Assembly: GCF_001650345.1 (NCBI RefSeq)
Contig: NZ_LVHF01000012.1
Coordinates: 558,001-622,000 of the forward strand
Source: Photobacterium jeanii
Lineage (GTDB): Bacteria > Pseudomonadota > Gammaproteobacteria > Enterobacterales > Vibrionaceae
Direction of reading: 5' to 3'
DNA length: 64,000 bases
In this document: piece after piece, positions 18,174 through 27,385 of the stretch
Layout: every line of letters begins with the position of its first letter
Position numbering within the stretch: the first letter of the stretch is position 1
Notes under the pieces: generated by a model
The model's input: only the letters and a program-made list of their open reading frames with translations
Told to the model about the DNA's origin: nothing
Databases searched by the model: none
Made by a program: the position numbers and the translations under genes

Positions 18174-19430
18174 TTAACGACGTTGAGTATTACGTCCTCG
18201 ATTACGATGGATCTTGGATTTCGCTTTAGCACGACGCTTATCTGCCGAACGACCACGACGTTGATGCTCTGGTGCTGAAATCGTTGGATCCGGTTCATAA
18301 CCTTCTAGCCATTCTTGCGGTAGACGATTATCAAGCAAATCTTCAATCGCACGAAGTAACGGCTCTTCATCAATGCTCATCAGTGATACAGCTTTGCCCA
18401 CGCTGCCAGCACGACCAGTACGACCAATACGGTGAACATAATCCTCAGCTTTAAATGGCATATCAAAATTCACCACATAACCAAGCTGCTCGATATCCAG
18501 ACCACGAGCCGCAACATCGGTCGCGATCAACGCACGCACTTTGCCCGATTTGAATTCATCTAGTGCACGTTGACGTGCACCTTGGCTTTTATCACCATTG
18601 ATAGATGCGGCTTTAATGCCGTCTAAACCCAACTCTTTCGCTAACTCGTCAGAACCTTGCTTAGTGCGGGTGAATACCAGCACCTGTTGCCAGTTACGCG
18701 AACCAATCAAGTAGGATAGCAATTCACGTTTACGATGTTTATCAACCGGATAAACAATTTGCTCTACAGTTTCAGCTGCGCTATTGCTTGGGCTTACTTC
18801 AATAAGCACAGGCTCTTCAAGAATTGAGTACGCTAAATCTTTTACTTGCTTTGAGAAAGTCGCCGAGAAGAACAAAGTTTGACGCTGCTTGGCAATGCGT
18901 TTCATGATGCGCTTGATATCAACAATGAAACCCATGTCCAGCATTCGGTCAGCTTCATCCAACACAAAGTATTCGATTGTAGAAAGATCAACTGTACCAA
19001 CATGGGCGTGATCAAGCAGACGCCCTGGTGTTGCCACTAAAATATCAACACCAGCCTGTAGCGCCTTCACTTGCACATTCATGCTGGTGCCACCGTAAGC
19101 GACTGCGATCTTTAGGTCTGTATTCTTGCTATAGCTGGTTAAGCTATCAAATACTTGTTGCGCCAATTCACGGGTTGGCGTTAACACGAGGCCACGTACT
19201 TGCGGTCGCCCTGCCGCTAACTGTTGTGCTGGCTGTGTCAGCATTTTATGTAACAGTGGCAAACCAAATGCGGCGGTTTTACCCGTCCCCGTTTGCGCGC
19301 CAGCCATAATGTCTTTGCCCGCCAACACTTCAGGAATAGCTTGTTGCTGAACAGGCGTCGGGGTTTCAAAGCCCAACTCTTCGATAGCGGTTAATAACTG
19401 TGGATGCAAATCCAGCGCGTGGAATGACAT
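18174..19430 (-). CDS. rhlE: DEAD-box RNA helicase, RhlE-like
   Basis: ATP-dependent RNA helicase, 418 residues. All core motifs are present: the Q motif (GFETPTPVQQQAIP, residues 20-33), motif I AQTGTGKT near 45, PTRELAQQ, TPGRLLD, DEAD near 158, SAT near 190, ARGLD, and HRIGRTGR near 340. The C-terminal 45 residues are Arg/Lys-rich and typical of an RNA-binding tail. RhlE is the best-fitting subgroup, but SrmB- or RhlB-like alternatives are not excluded without alignment. Such helicases act in ribosome assembly and RNA decay. The start is ATG 19430, with an AGG-containing site upstream. Confidence 0.85.
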   Translation of the reverse strand: MSFHALDLHPQLLTAIEELGFETPTPVQQQAIPEVLAGKDIMAGAQTGTGKTAAFGLPLLHKMLTQPAQQLAAGRPQVRGLVLTPTRELAQQVFDSLTSYSKNTDLKIAVAYGGTSMNVQVKALQAGVDILVATPGRLLDHAHVGTVDLSTIEYFVLDEADRMLDMGFIVDIKRIMKRIAKQRQTLFFSATFSKQVKDLAYSILEEPVLIEVSPSNSAAETVEQIVYPVDKHRKRELLSYLIGSRNWQQVLVFTRTKQGSDELAKELGLDGIKAASINGDKSQGARQRALDEFKSGKVRALIATDVAARGLDIEQLGYVVNFDMPFKAEDYVHRIGRTGRAGSVGKAVSLMSIDEEPLLRAIEDLLDNRLPQEWLEGYEPDPTISAPEHQRRGRSADKRRAKAKSKIHRNRGRNTQRR

Positions 19431-19516
19431 TATGGTTTACCTGTAACTATTTGGATGACCGCGCATAATAATATCTCGCTCAGTGACATTCCAGTGTTAT
19501 CCCTTGATATCGAGCC

Positions 19517-19555
19517 AATAAAAACGCCCCTGCAATGTTAAACATCACAGGGGCG
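19517..19555 (-). terminator. Terminator of nagK
   Basis: Perfect 8-bp GC-rich stem (19525-19532 with 19548-19555). On the minus strand it is followed by a T-rich tail, so it ends the nagK transcript before rhlE. Confidence 0.8.
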
Positions 19556-19614
19556 AGAAAACTCAGCGCTATGCACTAATAACTTGTCTTTATCGCGCTT
19601 GTCGTATCCGTCGA

Positions 19615-20529
19615 TTATTTCGCCGCAATATTCAAGAATGCGGCACCGCGAACACCACCAGCATCACCGTGTTTAGCTTTAATGATCTTAGGTACACGAG
19701 CAACGGAAAGCAGGTGTTTTTGAATACGTTTTGGCAACTCTTGGTACAGTAGCTCAAAGTTAGATAAACCACCGCCAAGCACAACAACATGAGGGTCCAT
19801 ACCAGTAAACAGGTTCGCCATACAAATTGCCAATAACTCTAGGAAACGCTCAACGTGTTCAACCGCTTTAGCCTCACCTGCTTCGTAGTTTTTGATGATC
19901 TCAATCGCTTTTAAGCTTTCATCATAGTAGTGAGCGTAAAGTTGCTCGAAACCACGGCCTGATAGGTAATTATCGATACAACCTTTATTATCGCAACCAC
20001 ATGAGAACAGTGGCGCTTTCTCGCCTAAGTGGAACCACGCATCGATTGGCATACGAGTATGACCTAGCTCACCGGCTACATGGTTCATGCCAGAGAACAC
20101 TTTACCGTCGTATACAAGACCGCCACCAAAACCAGTACCCAAAATAAGACCTAATACTGATTTTTCGCCTTGTAGCGCTTCATCCCATGCTTCAGACAGA
20201 GCAAAACAGTTAGCATCGTTATCGATAGTTACGTTACGACCTAATTTAGCTTCAAGATCTTTACGTAAGAATCGACCTTTCGCTGCTGGGATATTGGATG
20301 TTAAAACAGAGCCATCACGTGCGTCTTCCATACCCGGTAGACCGATACCCACCAAACCTTCGCAGCCAAATTGCTGATCTGCTTGTTGGATTAGAGATAC
20401 CAAGGTATCTACTAGTTTGTCGTAGTCATCGCCCGGTGTTGGTACACGCTCAGTTGCCACGCGCTCTAGTTTTTCATTGAAGGCGCCAAATTCAATTTTA
20501 GTTCCGCCTACATCGAAGCCGTAGTACAT
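19615..20529 (-). CDS. nagK: N-acetylglucosamine kinase (ROK family)
   Basis: Phosphorylates free N-acetylglucosamine with ATP to the 6-phosphate, feeding amino sugar recycling and chitin breakdown. 304 residues, the length of E. coli NagK. The ATP site [10 protein letters not shown] is at 6-15 and the catalytic Asp in [12 protein letters not shown] near 103-114. The GTGFGGG loop is near 133. The ROK zinc motif [10 protein letters not shown] is near 178-187, and VLGGGLSN near 255. It is monocistronic, with a terminator before rhlE. Confidence 0.93.
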   Translation of the reverse strand: MYYGFDVGGTKIEFGAFNEKLERVATERVPTPGDDYDKLVDTLVSLIQQADQQFGCEGLVGIGLPGMEDARDGSVLTSNIPAAKGRFLRKDLEAKLGRNVTIDNDANCFALSEAWDEALQGEKSVLGLILGTGFGGGLVYDGKVFSGMNHVAGELGHTRMPIDAWFHLGEKAPLFSCGCDNKGCIDNYLSGRGFEQLYAHYYDESLKAIEIIKNYEAGEAKAVEHVERFLELLAICMANLFTGMDPHVVVLGGGLSNFELLYQELPKRIQKHLLSVARVPKIIKAKHGDAGGVRGAAFLNIAAK

Positions 20530-20778
20530 CCTGTTCTCCCAGAAAAATAAAATTCAGAAAATCTATGAAAATTATCCACACTTCTACACCTACAGACTGT
20601 GATGCAAACCAAGTTTAAGTGGGATTTGTTGGGTATTCACTCGCGTTTGTTGAAAGAAACAGCAAGTCATTACATTATTTATTCGTAATGCTTAAAACTA
20701 GCAGACTTTGAAAACTATTTACAGTATTGGCAATTAGCATAACCGCATGAATTATTGGAATTAATTACCGACAGAGAC
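20530..20778. other. AT-rich upstream region of nagK
   Basis: Promoter region for nagK and spacer to the tapT terminator. No ORF or recognised regulatory element seen. Confidence 0.35.
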
Positions 20779-20815
20779 AAAAAAGCACTTTATGCTTAAC
20801 ACCAGCATAAAGTGC
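20779..20815 (-). terminator. Terminator of the DTW-domain gene
   Basis: Perfect 11-bp stem GCACTTTATGC / GCATAAAGTGC, followed on the minus strand by T6. Confidence 0.88.
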
Positions 20816-20881
20816 CTTCTAATAAGATCGACTGATTAATAGCGAATGTGAAAAGCGCCAGTTAATCGCTAAACTACTCGA

Positions 20882-21598
20882 TTAAGCAGATAAATGTGCT
20901 TTTAAATCATTGAGCGCTTTATGATCTGGCAACTGACGATTCATCTTGCCAGTAATGTAGTGCTCACGAAAAACATCAAACCACAAATCAAGGGTTTCTG
21001 CGTTATTCACTTCACCATAAACATCCACAATACGCGCAGCCACTTCCGCTGTACCTAACTGGTTTTCTTTTGAGGCAACTCGCACTGTATAGCGTGACGG
21101 CTTATCAGGATCAATCGACAACACTGGGAAGCGATTAAGATACGGGCTTTTACGGAACATTTTCTTTGCTTCCGCCCAGCTACCATCAAGCATAATAAAT
21201 AATGGACGCTTACCACTCTCAATAGTCACATCGCTTGCAACCCGCTCAGACTCAGCATACTCCGCCGGGAATACCACATACGGCTGCCATTGAGGGTCGT
21301 CTAATAACGCTAGCATTTCGCTATTTGGCTCAGTACGCGACCAAATATAAGCAAAGGTATCAGGGAAAAGATCAGCAATTAAGCGACCAGTATTACTTGG
21401 TTTCAGCACTTCATCATCGTACATCACCAATAAGAAAGCAGCGTTAGATTCGATTTCAGGTTTGTGAGCACAAATACATAAGTGAGGACGCAACATACAG
21501 TGGCGACAACGCTCCACTTTAGCTCCGCGAGCACGGAATGGGCGAGTTGAACGCGCAAGGCGTTCTTCATAAAGTTCATGGACAGCGTGAATGCGCAT
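20882..21598 (-). CDS. tapT: DTW-domain tRNA-uridine aminocarboxypropyltransferase
   Basis: Predicted TapT (E. coli YfiP), which adds the aminocarboxypropyl group to U47 of tRNA using S-adenosylmethionine. 238 residues. The N-terminus closely follows the family (VHELYEERLARSTRPFRARG). A Cys cluster CRHCMLRPHLCIC, probably metal-binding, is near 31-43. The DTW signature appears as LDGSWAEAKKMFRKSPYL near 153-170, with Ser for the usual Thr. It is flanked by its own terminator and by that of the DUF3802 gene, so it is monocistronic. Confidence 0.85.
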   Translation of the reverse strand: MRIHAVHELYEERLARSTRPFRARGAKVERCRHCMLRPHLCICAHKPEIESNAAFLLVMYDDEVLKPSNTGRLIADLFPDTFAYIWSRTEPNSEMLALLDDPQWQPYVVFPAEYAESERVASDVTIESGKRPLFIMLDGSWAEAKKMFRKSPYLNRFPVLSIDPDKPSRYTVRVASKENQLGTAEVAARIVDVYGEVNNAETLDLWFDVFREHYITGKMNRQLPDHKALNDLKAHLSA

Positions 21599-21715
21599 AT
21601 TGCGTATAACCTTAAAACAAAAAACGCCAGCATTTTACTGTCGTTGAACTAAGTTGCAAGGTATTCACTGTGTTCGAGTCTTGGATACAGCTGTCATAAA
21701 CCTTTTGCAGACACC

Positions 21716-21748
21716 AAAAACAAAGGGCAGCATCTCTGCTACCCTTGT
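21716..21748 (-). terminator. Terminator of the DUF3802 gene
   Basis: Stem of about 11 bp with one wobble pair, 4-5 base loop and a T-rich tail on the minus strand. Confidence 0.8.
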
Positions 21749-21770
21749 TATTCTGGATAATAAAGCCAGA

Positions 21771-22109
21771 TTATTGTGTAATGGCGCTATCGAATAGGTT
21801 CTTCACCAAGCCGATATAGTCTTCAAGAAAAGCAATTTGCTCATTAGTTGGACAACGTTTCCACGCGCCCGCTAAAACTTCACTTAAGTCATCAACCACA
21901 GCATCAGCTTCTTGCAACAGCTTGAAACGGAGATCTTGTTCGATATCTGGGTTCTGACTAAATACTGCCATCACATTCGATGCCACCATATCCGTTACAA
22001 CGTCTTCAACGGTTTCGGTGCAAGTATCCGTGCTTACTTTCTCAAATAACGATAGATGCTCTGTAAAATACTCAATAAGTGCTAAGTAGCCTTCAGATTC
22101 AACAACCAT
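21771..22109 (-). CDS. DUF3802 family small acidic protein
   Basis: A 112-residue acidic, probably all-helical cytosolic protein with no signal or membrane segment. I assign it to the Vibrio-type DUF3802 family from its size and general pattern (N-terminal LIEYFTEHL, central TVEDVVTDMVASNVMAVF, C-terminal FLEDYIGLVKNLF). The function is unknown. It has its own terminator. The ribosome site is weak (GAAG about ten bases upstream). Confidence 0.65.
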   Translation of the reverse strand: MVVESEGYLALIEYFTEHLSLFEKVSTDTCTETVEDVVTDMVASNVMAVFSQNPDIEQDLRFKLLQEADAVVDDLSEVLAGAWKRCPTNEQIAFLEDYIGLVKNLFDSAITQ

Positions 22110-22242
22110 GTTCGTTCTTCATAATTATTTACAATTGGGTCAATTCTAAAACTTGCTATGAGAATTACAATCAGATTTACCGCTGAGGTTGCTATACATC
22201 AAAATATTGGTCGATGATTACCCACTTTTAAGTAATTTTTGG

Positions 22243-23229
22243 CTAACTTGAAGCCGCAAACTCATTAGTGTTCGAAATAATTTCAGCTATAACACTTTGG
22301 TTTCGACCACGTTGTTTCGACTGGTACAACGCATTATCCGCACTTTCCATCCAAGCTTCATGGTTACGCATTGTAGGATTCCACTCACTAACACCGAGGC
22401 TAATAGTGACGTTAATCGATCGCACATCAACAGAAACATACGACTTTTCCACCCGCTTTCGGAGACGCTCGGTAAAATACAATCCCATTTCAGCAGTCGT
22501 ATTGGGCAGGATGACACCAAACTCTTCGCCACCGTAGCGACCAGCAATATCACTCTGCCGTTTGGTGCGTCGCAATAAACTGGCGACTGTGCGAATCACC
22601 CCGTCGCCTGCAATATGACCGTAAGTGTCATTTACCTTTTTGAAGTGATCAATATCGAACATGACTAAGGTTGCAGGTTGTTGGAATTGACGACAACGTT
22701 CAAACTCTTCTTGTAAGCACCCTTCCCAGTGGCCTCGGTTATAAAGCTGAGTTAAGCGATCTGTCATACTAAGGTGAGTCAATTGCTCATTAGATTCACG
22801 CAGGTGAGTTTTACTTTTCGCAATATCTGATACATCGGTGATCGTCATGCAAATATGGGTGTATTCACCACTGAGGGATTTAAGCGGGGTTAGCGTCATA
22901 TTCTGGAACATCAAACTAGTGCCACCAGAAATTGGGCTAAAGTTTTGGAAATTAAACACGTGCGTACGATCTTCCCAACTTGAAAAAGATCGCATCCTCA
23001 GCTTAAACGTAGAGGCTATTTTATTTTTCAACCATTCTTTTGGTAGATCGGGCACAACGTCGAATAAGTTATGTCCTAAAATGCAATCGCTATTTATACC
23101 ACTATAAGCCTGCATGAAAGTATTCCAAGCCAATACGGTATAACTGCGATCGAGTATTACAACACCTGCATCAATGTTATCCATAACTTGGAGAGTCAGG
23201 TGAAAGTCGGCAATATTCATCTGGTTCAA
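22243..23229 (-). CDS. PAS-GGDEF diguanylate cyclase
   Basis: Predicted c-di-GMP synthase, 328 residues. An N-terminal PAS domain (about 10-130, beginning NIDAGVVILDRSYTVLAWN) is joined through a short helix to a GGDEF domain (about 155-315). The active site RYGGEEF is intact, and an RQSD I-site lies five residues before it, so product inhibition is likely. No membrane segments. Its ATG overlaps the stop of the upstream receiver-CheC gene by four bases, so the two are translationally coupled and probably work in one pathway. Confidence 0.88.
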   Translation of the reverse strand: MNQMNIADFHLTLQVMDNIDAGVVILDRSYTVLAWNTFMQAYSGINSDCILGHNLFDVVPDLPKEWLKNKIASTFKLRMRSFSSWEDRTHVFNFQNFSPISGGTSLMFQNMTLTPLKSLSGEYTHICMTITDVSDIAKSKTHLRESNEQLTHLSMTDRLTQLYNRGHWEGCLQEEFERCRQFQQPATLVMFDIDHFKKVNDTYGHIAGDGVIRTVASLLRRTKRQSDIAGRYGGEEFGVILPNTTAEMGLYFTERLRKRVEKSYVSVDVRSINVTISLGVSEWNPTMRNHEAWMESADNALYQSKQRGRNQSVIAEIISNTNEFAASS

Positions 23230-24200
23230 TGTAGGGTTTCCATTATTTTTTTTATGACTGTTGTTGAGCTGTTATCCATCAAAAACAACACATCACATTC
23301 AAAATCGAGAGACTCTGCGCGATAAGCATAGCCAACACTAGAAAAAGTATGATTAGCTTGTGTAGTGGTATCCCCCCACCCCATATATTCTTCAACAACA
23401 ATAGGTTGACGAACCGAGAACGGAATATTCATATGTTCGGTTAACGCAACCAAAAATGACGACACCATAAGATTGGCAATGTCTGTCACTATTTCATTTT
23501 TTTGCTCGTCGACTTGGCTAAAGCCCAAACGCTCACCAAACAGCGCAATATCTTTACCATGTAAACGAACCAAAGCTTCCCCGTAGATTCCACCACCAAC
23601 AAAACGTTGTGATATTGCTAGTCCATTATTGTCACGGATCTCACTTAGCGACACCGCTAACGTACTGGCGTCAGTAGTCGTGACTACCGGAAGTGGCATC
23701 CGGATAAATTCACCTAGATGATCAGAGATAATGGCAGCACCGCGACCTAGCGCAACATTAGCGACTTCGCGAAACACCTCAAGATAATTCGTTTCAGCTG
23801 AAGGCAAACGTAAATCACTGCACTTGGGTGAGTTAATCCCAAAAGTTTGCAACAGCTCAAACAGTTCTTCAGGCTCAAACGGCTTACCAATAAAGTGGCT
23901 AGCTCCCAAGTCTCGACAGCGGTTTGATGCCTCTTTTTGTACATCAGCAGAAAGAACAACGACGCGAGTATCAATTTGATGCGTTGCTATTTTTTCTAAC
24001 AAGGTATACCCATCCATAACAGGCATAGTGAGGTCTAAGAACAGCACATCTATCGGATGTTGACGCAAACACTCTAACCCTTCTTTACCATTTAGTGCGT
24101 AATGCAGTACCACGTTATCCATATTATTGAGGTAACGCGTCATGGTTCGGTGTACAAAAGGTGAGTCATCGCAGATCAGAATGTTATAGTTATGTAACAC
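23226..24200 (-). CDS. Response regulator with CheC-like phosphatase domain
   Basis: 324 residues. A receiver domain at about 4-122 has the acidic pair DD near 11-12, phosphoacceptor Asp in FLDLTMPVMDGY near 57, and Lys in GKPFEPEE near 105. The C-terminal part (about 135-320) resembles CheC/CheX phosphatases. It carries two E-x3-[ED]-x2-N-x22-P sites, one in EVFREVAN and one in EIVTDIAN, matching the CheC consensus apart from the first residue and the Asp variant in the second site. Such fusions may remove phosphate from response regulators. Its coupling with a diguanylate cyclase suggests control of c-di-GMP output or chemotaxis, which is inference. Confidence 0.8.
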   Translation of the reverse strand: MLHNYNILICDDSPFVHRTMTRYLNNMDNVVLHYALNGKEGLECLRQHPIDVLFLDLTMPVMDGYTLLEKIATHQIDTRVVVLSADVQKEASNRCRDLGASHFIGKPFEPEELFELLQTFGINSPKCSDLRLPSAETNYLEVFREVANVALGRGAAIISDHLGEFIRMPLPVVTTTDASTLAVSLSEIRDNNGLAISQRFVGGGIYGEALVRLHGKDIALFGERLGFSQVDEQKNEIVTDIANLMVSSFLVALTEHMNIPFSVRQPIVVEEYMGWGDTTTQANHTFSSVGYAYRAESLDFECDVLFLMDNSSTTVIKKIMETLH

Positions 24201-24624
24201 GTCGCAAGCTAGCCCTGATAATGACGATTTAGGCTATTAATAATAATAAAACGATTTTATATAAGGTATTTTCATCTAGTTTAAATTTGCTATTAAGTGA
24301 CTTTGATCGTCTTTTTAGACATGCATGCCAAATTTTTGGCTGGCAAAGTTATTGTTTTCATAATGTGTTTTGATATTTACCGTCCAAAAAATCGTTATTA
24401 GCAGACGATTTTATGTCAGTATTAACTCATCATTAACAATGCAATGTGTTGTATAAATAAATCAAAGCGTCATTTTTACCGATTCACTTCCGCATAAATT
24501 ATCGCCTTATACTGAATAACCAAGATGTTAAAGGCAATTAACATCCATTGATAACATCATTTTATCTTTTCAGCGTTGTGATACACTCCTCATCACAAAA
24601 ACATAACAACAAGGTAAATATCAA
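24201..24624. other. Divergent AT-rich intergenic region
   Basis: About 420 bases between the receiver-CheC/GGDEF operon and the glutaredoxin gene, presumably holding both promoters. Very AT-rich. I see no long inverted repeat or ORF. AAGG at 24612-24615 is the ribosome site of the rightward gene. Confidence 0.35.
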
Positions 24625-24984
24625 ATGAAAGTCATCCGTTGGGTTCTAGGTCGAATTATCCTAGTTATAAATGCTGTATTTTCACCTAAAGGTTTGCAGC
24701 GTGACGCCGATAAACAACAGGAAGTCGATTCACAGGTAGAAAAATTAAAGCTCTATCAATTTGAAGCTTGCCCTTTCTGTGTGAAAGTTCGCCGCAGTGC
24801 TAAACGCCTGAACCTGCCTTTAGAAACACGTGATGCCAAAGTTTCACCATGGGAACAGGAACTTATTGAGCAAGGCGGAAAACGTAAAGTTCCTTGCCTA
24901 CGAATTGAAAACGATCAAGGCGAGGTGCAATGGATGTACGAATCAAATGACATTATTGCCTACCTAGAACAGCGTTTTGCATAA
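24625..24984 (+). CDS. Membrane-anchored glutaredoxin-like protein
   Basis: A 119-residue protein: an N-terminal amphipathic or membrane segment (VIRWVLGRIILVINAVF, about 3-19), a short charged linker, then a glutaredoxin/GST-N fold with the dithiol active site CPFC near 51-54 and a cis-Pro region VPCLRI near 89. The final ESNDIIAYLEQRF is typical of glutathione-binding thioredoxin folds. Probably a thiol reductase held at the inner face of the membrane, though the partner is unknown. A DUF3334 gene follows 39 bases later and may be cotranscribed. Confidence 0.78.
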   Translation: MKVIRWVLGRIILVINAVFSPKGLQRDADKQQEVDSQVEKLKLYQFEACPFCVKVRRSAKRLNLPLETRDAKVSPWEQELIEQGGKRKVPCLRIENDQGEVQWMYESNDIIAYLEQRFA

Positions 24985-25023
24985 CGCTCAGGCAGTAATA
25001 AAAAAATAAGTTTGAGAGATAGA

Positions 25024-25707
25024 ATGAAAAAAACCAAAACCATCACGACTGATGATATTTTGCTAAAGCTATGTCAGTCATTTTCAACGGTATTATCTAC
25101 AGCAACAGACACCAATGTTAACTATTCAGCAATGGTGCAAAAGATTAATAAAACAAGCTTAAAACCCGATATTGGCTGCTTCGTTTTATTTGATGGTGGT
25201 TTTACTGGCTTAGTTGTAGCGAACTTCTCGCAACAAGCAGCGCTTGAGCTTTACCAAGAATACATGCTGAAAATGGGTATTCCTGAAGATGAGCTAGCTA
25301 TCCTTCATACTTCTGATGATGTATCGAATGTGCTTGGTGAGCTAATGAACCAAGTTGTTGGTGATTTCACTAGCAAGATCCGCCGTGAGCTTCAAATCTC
25401 AATCATGCAGAACCAGCCTAAAATGCTGGCGCTAAATAAGCAGATCTTACTATCGGTTGATACTAACCTAGATCGCCCTCAAGCTCGCCGTGTTAGCTTC
25501 ACAACTCAGAAGAACAACATCTTCTACCTTGAGCTAGCAATGGATAAAACTGAGTTCATTCAAATTGATGAATTCGAGCAAGCGGCTGACGTTGATCCAG
25601 ATAGCCTGATCGAGCAAGAAAAAAACAAGAAAGCAGCACCGAAGAAAGATGCGGCAGAGCCAATCTCTCAAGCTGATCTTGATCTGCTTGATGAGCTAGG
25701 TATTTAA
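25024..25707 (+). CDS. DUF3334 protein with CheC/CheX-like motif
   Basis: A 227-residue cytosolic protein. ATG 25024 is chosen over TTG 25012 because GAGAG lies just before it. I assign DUF3334 from its overall Vibrio-type pattern. In the middle, GELMNQVVGDF followed by NQP gives E-x2-N-x22-P, the spacing of the CheC/CheX/FliY phosphatase site. The C-terminus is charged and ends in ISQADLDLLDELGI, a short motif like those at the ends or starts of switch and chemotaxis proteins. A role in removing phosphate from a response regulator is plausible. A strong terminator follows. Confidence 0.65.
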   Translation: MKKTKTITTDDILLKLCQSFSTVLSTATDTNVNYSAMVQKINKTSLKPDIGCFVLFDGGFTGLVVANFSQQAALELYQEYMLKMGIPEDELAILHTSDDVSNVLGELMNQVVGDFTSKIRRELQISIMQNQPKMLALNKQILLSVDTNLDRPQARRVSFTTQKNNIFYLELAMDKTEFIQIDEFEQAADVDPDSLIEQEKNKKAAPKKDAAEPISQADLDLLDELGI

Positions 25708-25741
25708 TCGCCGAAATTCGGTTAAAGACGCTACATAGACA

Positions 25742-25776
25742 AAGGCTTGGCATTTTAATTTGCCAAGCCTTTTTTA
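25742..25776 (+). terminator. Terminator of the DUF3334 gene
   Basis: Perfect 11-bp stem AAGGCTTGGCA / TGCCAAGCCTT followed by T run. Confidence 0.9.
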
Positions 25777-25800
25777 TTGATCGTGATTTAGAGGTGACGG

Positions 25801-26082
25801 TTAGCGGTAACCGTGTTCATTTTTCCAGCTTTTGCTCATTTGATCTAACACACAAGCTGGTAGTGGTCGGTGAGCTTGAGAAGGTTTCGTTGTTATTGGG
25901 CGATAACCTGCAGCTTTTAATCTGAGGTCGATAGCTTGATTAATTGGCATACCGGCACGAGCAAGGTCCCAGCGAAATACTCTTAATGCTGTATATTCGT
26001 GTTGTTCAATTTCACCGCCATAAGGGTACTTCAGCAACTTTTCATAGGCTTGCTTAGCTAGTTCAAAATTCACTTGAATCAT
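25801..26082 (-). CDS. Small hypothetical protein, 93 residues
   Basis: The start ATG 26082 is fixed by a GGAGG site five bases upstream; a longer frame from 26103 lacks one. The protein is soluble, mixed-charge and probably helical at its N-terminus, with a central segment EIEQHEYTALRVFRWDLARAG and a basic Pro-containing tail. No recognised motif, signal or membrane segment, and I do not know the family. It stands alone and is convergent with the DUF3334 gene. Confidence 0.6.
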   Translation of the reverse strand: MIQVNFELAKQAYEKLLKYPYGGEIEQHEYTALRVFRWDLARAGMPINQAIDLRLKAAGYRPITTKPSQAHRPLPACVLDQMSKSWKNEHGYR

Positions 26083-26234
26083 AAGCGCCTCCTTCAATAC
26101 CAATGAGCAATTTTTGCTTACTGGATATAACCACAGTATTACGTTACAACGTAGCTTGCAAGATCAATTTGGTCAAATTTTGCCGTTTTTGTTGATAGAA
26201 AGCTCAAATCGTTAAACTGAGCAGAATGACAGGC

Positions 26235-26269
26235 AAAACAAAGCCGAAGCACTTTCGTCACTTCGGCTT
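26235..26269 (-). terminator. Terminator of the small lipoprotein gene
   Basis: Perfect 9-bp stem AAGCCGAAG / CTTCGGCTT, T-rich on the minus-strand 3' side. Confidence 0.8.
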
Positions 26270-26341
26270 ATGTCTTGTGTAATAAGGGGTTACTTGATTA
26301 CCTATCTTTCGCCATGTGTATTTACGAAGACAGTATTTACC

Positions 26342-26671
26342 TTATTTAGGAATATTAAAGTTTTTATCATCCGCACAGGTGAAGGTGTAGTAGTTTTCAC
26401 GTTCGCTAAACACAGCGAAACCTTTCCCATGGCAATAGGCGCCATTGAGTTCTTGCATATACGCTAACGTGCCTTGGTTTTTAACCACAAAGTAGCTGTC
26501 GTTTTGGCAAATGATGCGGATCTTGCCGTCATCACTTTTTGAAAAAGCTTTTACCTTCGCACCGCAAAGAGCGTAGCTAGCTTCAACATAATCGTCAGCT
26601 TGTTGATCCACACTTTTGCTACAAGCACTCAAAAGTAACATCAAGAAAGTGACACCTAATATTCGCATCAT
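26342..26671 (-). CDS. Small lipoprotein, 109 residues, unknown function
   Basis: Start ATG 26671 is chosen because a GGAG site sits seven bases upstream; a start at 26728 would add a non-signal extension. Signal MMRILGVTFLMLLLSAC has a clear lipobox LSAC. The mature domain of about 90 residues has three further Cys (in ALCGAK, IICQND and AYCHG) plus one in FTCADD, so disulfides are likely in the periplasm. The residue after the lipid Cys is Ser, favouring the outer membrane. Family not recognised. Confidence 0.65.
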   Translation of the reverse strand: MMRILGVTFLMLLLSACSKSVDQQADDYVEASYALCGAKVKAFSKSDDGKIRIICQNDSYFVVKNQGTLAYMQELNGAYCHGKGFAVFSERENYYTFTCADDKNFNIPK

Positions 26672-26770
26672 AGCCATGCTCCTTTCTGCTATCGATAAAT
26701 TTCTTTTTACATTCAGTTTAGTAGGCAACTGACTTGATAGCAGAAAAACATTACTAAGTGGGCAAAAAAG

Positions 26771-27301
26771 TTATCCTTTCACGTGTTTCTTCTCATCGAT
26801 GCGACGACGATGCCAAATAGAATAATGGCGAAGCCCTGCGGGACCATGAGCAATAAACACTGACATGATTATCACTGTTGCGTATAGCGCTGGTTTGTTT
26901 TCAGGTAAGAATACAAATGAAGCTAACAGCCCGAGTTTCACAAATGTCAGCACACCTTTCAGCTGAATTAACCACAGGCGCGAACTCATGATTTCGGAAA
27001 TCATCATCAGCACACCTGTCGTCATAGCTAACATCCACCACCATTGCCATGGGTAGCTTTCCACTTGAAACAAGACCCCAGCACTTGCCATCGCGATACC
27101 CGCAATATGCAGGGCGCGAAGTCCGGTTTTACTCAAGCGACGGATCCAAAAACGAGTTTCAGACATGCCAAACTCTTCTTGCTGACGTTTTCCGCCACGC
27201 TTTTTGTGTTGGCTTACTTGAGGAGAATCACTCTCTAAAGGCTGTGATGAAGATTGCGATGAAGGCTGCTTAGCCTGAGATGATTTTGATGAGCGATTCA
27301 T
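26771..27301 (-). CDS. Inner membrane protein with Ser/Gln-rich N-terminus, unknown function
   Basis: About 176 residues from ATG 27301 (a GTG at 27370 is possible; neither has a strong ribosome site). The first 45 residues are Ser/Gln/Lys-rich and probably disordered. A short basic region and then about four membrane helices follow (near 82-96, 102-120, 128-145 and 148-165 of this model), with a basic tail RRRIDEKKH. I do not recognise the family. It lies 84 bases downstream of the HAD phosphatase stop in the same direction, so the two could be cotranscribed. Confidence 0.55.
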   Translation of the reverse strand: MNRSSKSSQAKQPSSQSSSQPLESDSPQVSQHKKRGGKRQQEEFGMSETRFWIRRLSKTGLRALHIAGIAMASAGVLFQVESYPWQWWWMLAMTTGVLMMISEIMSSRLWLIQLKGVLTFVKLGLLASFVFLPENKPALYATVIIMSVFIAHGPAGLRHYSIWHRRRIDEKKHVKG

Positions 27302-27385
27302 ATCGTGCCGTACTAATTTTTTAAACGGCACGATTTTAATCACAAAATGATAAATAGCGAAGCTTTTCACTTTATGAAATGGTTA

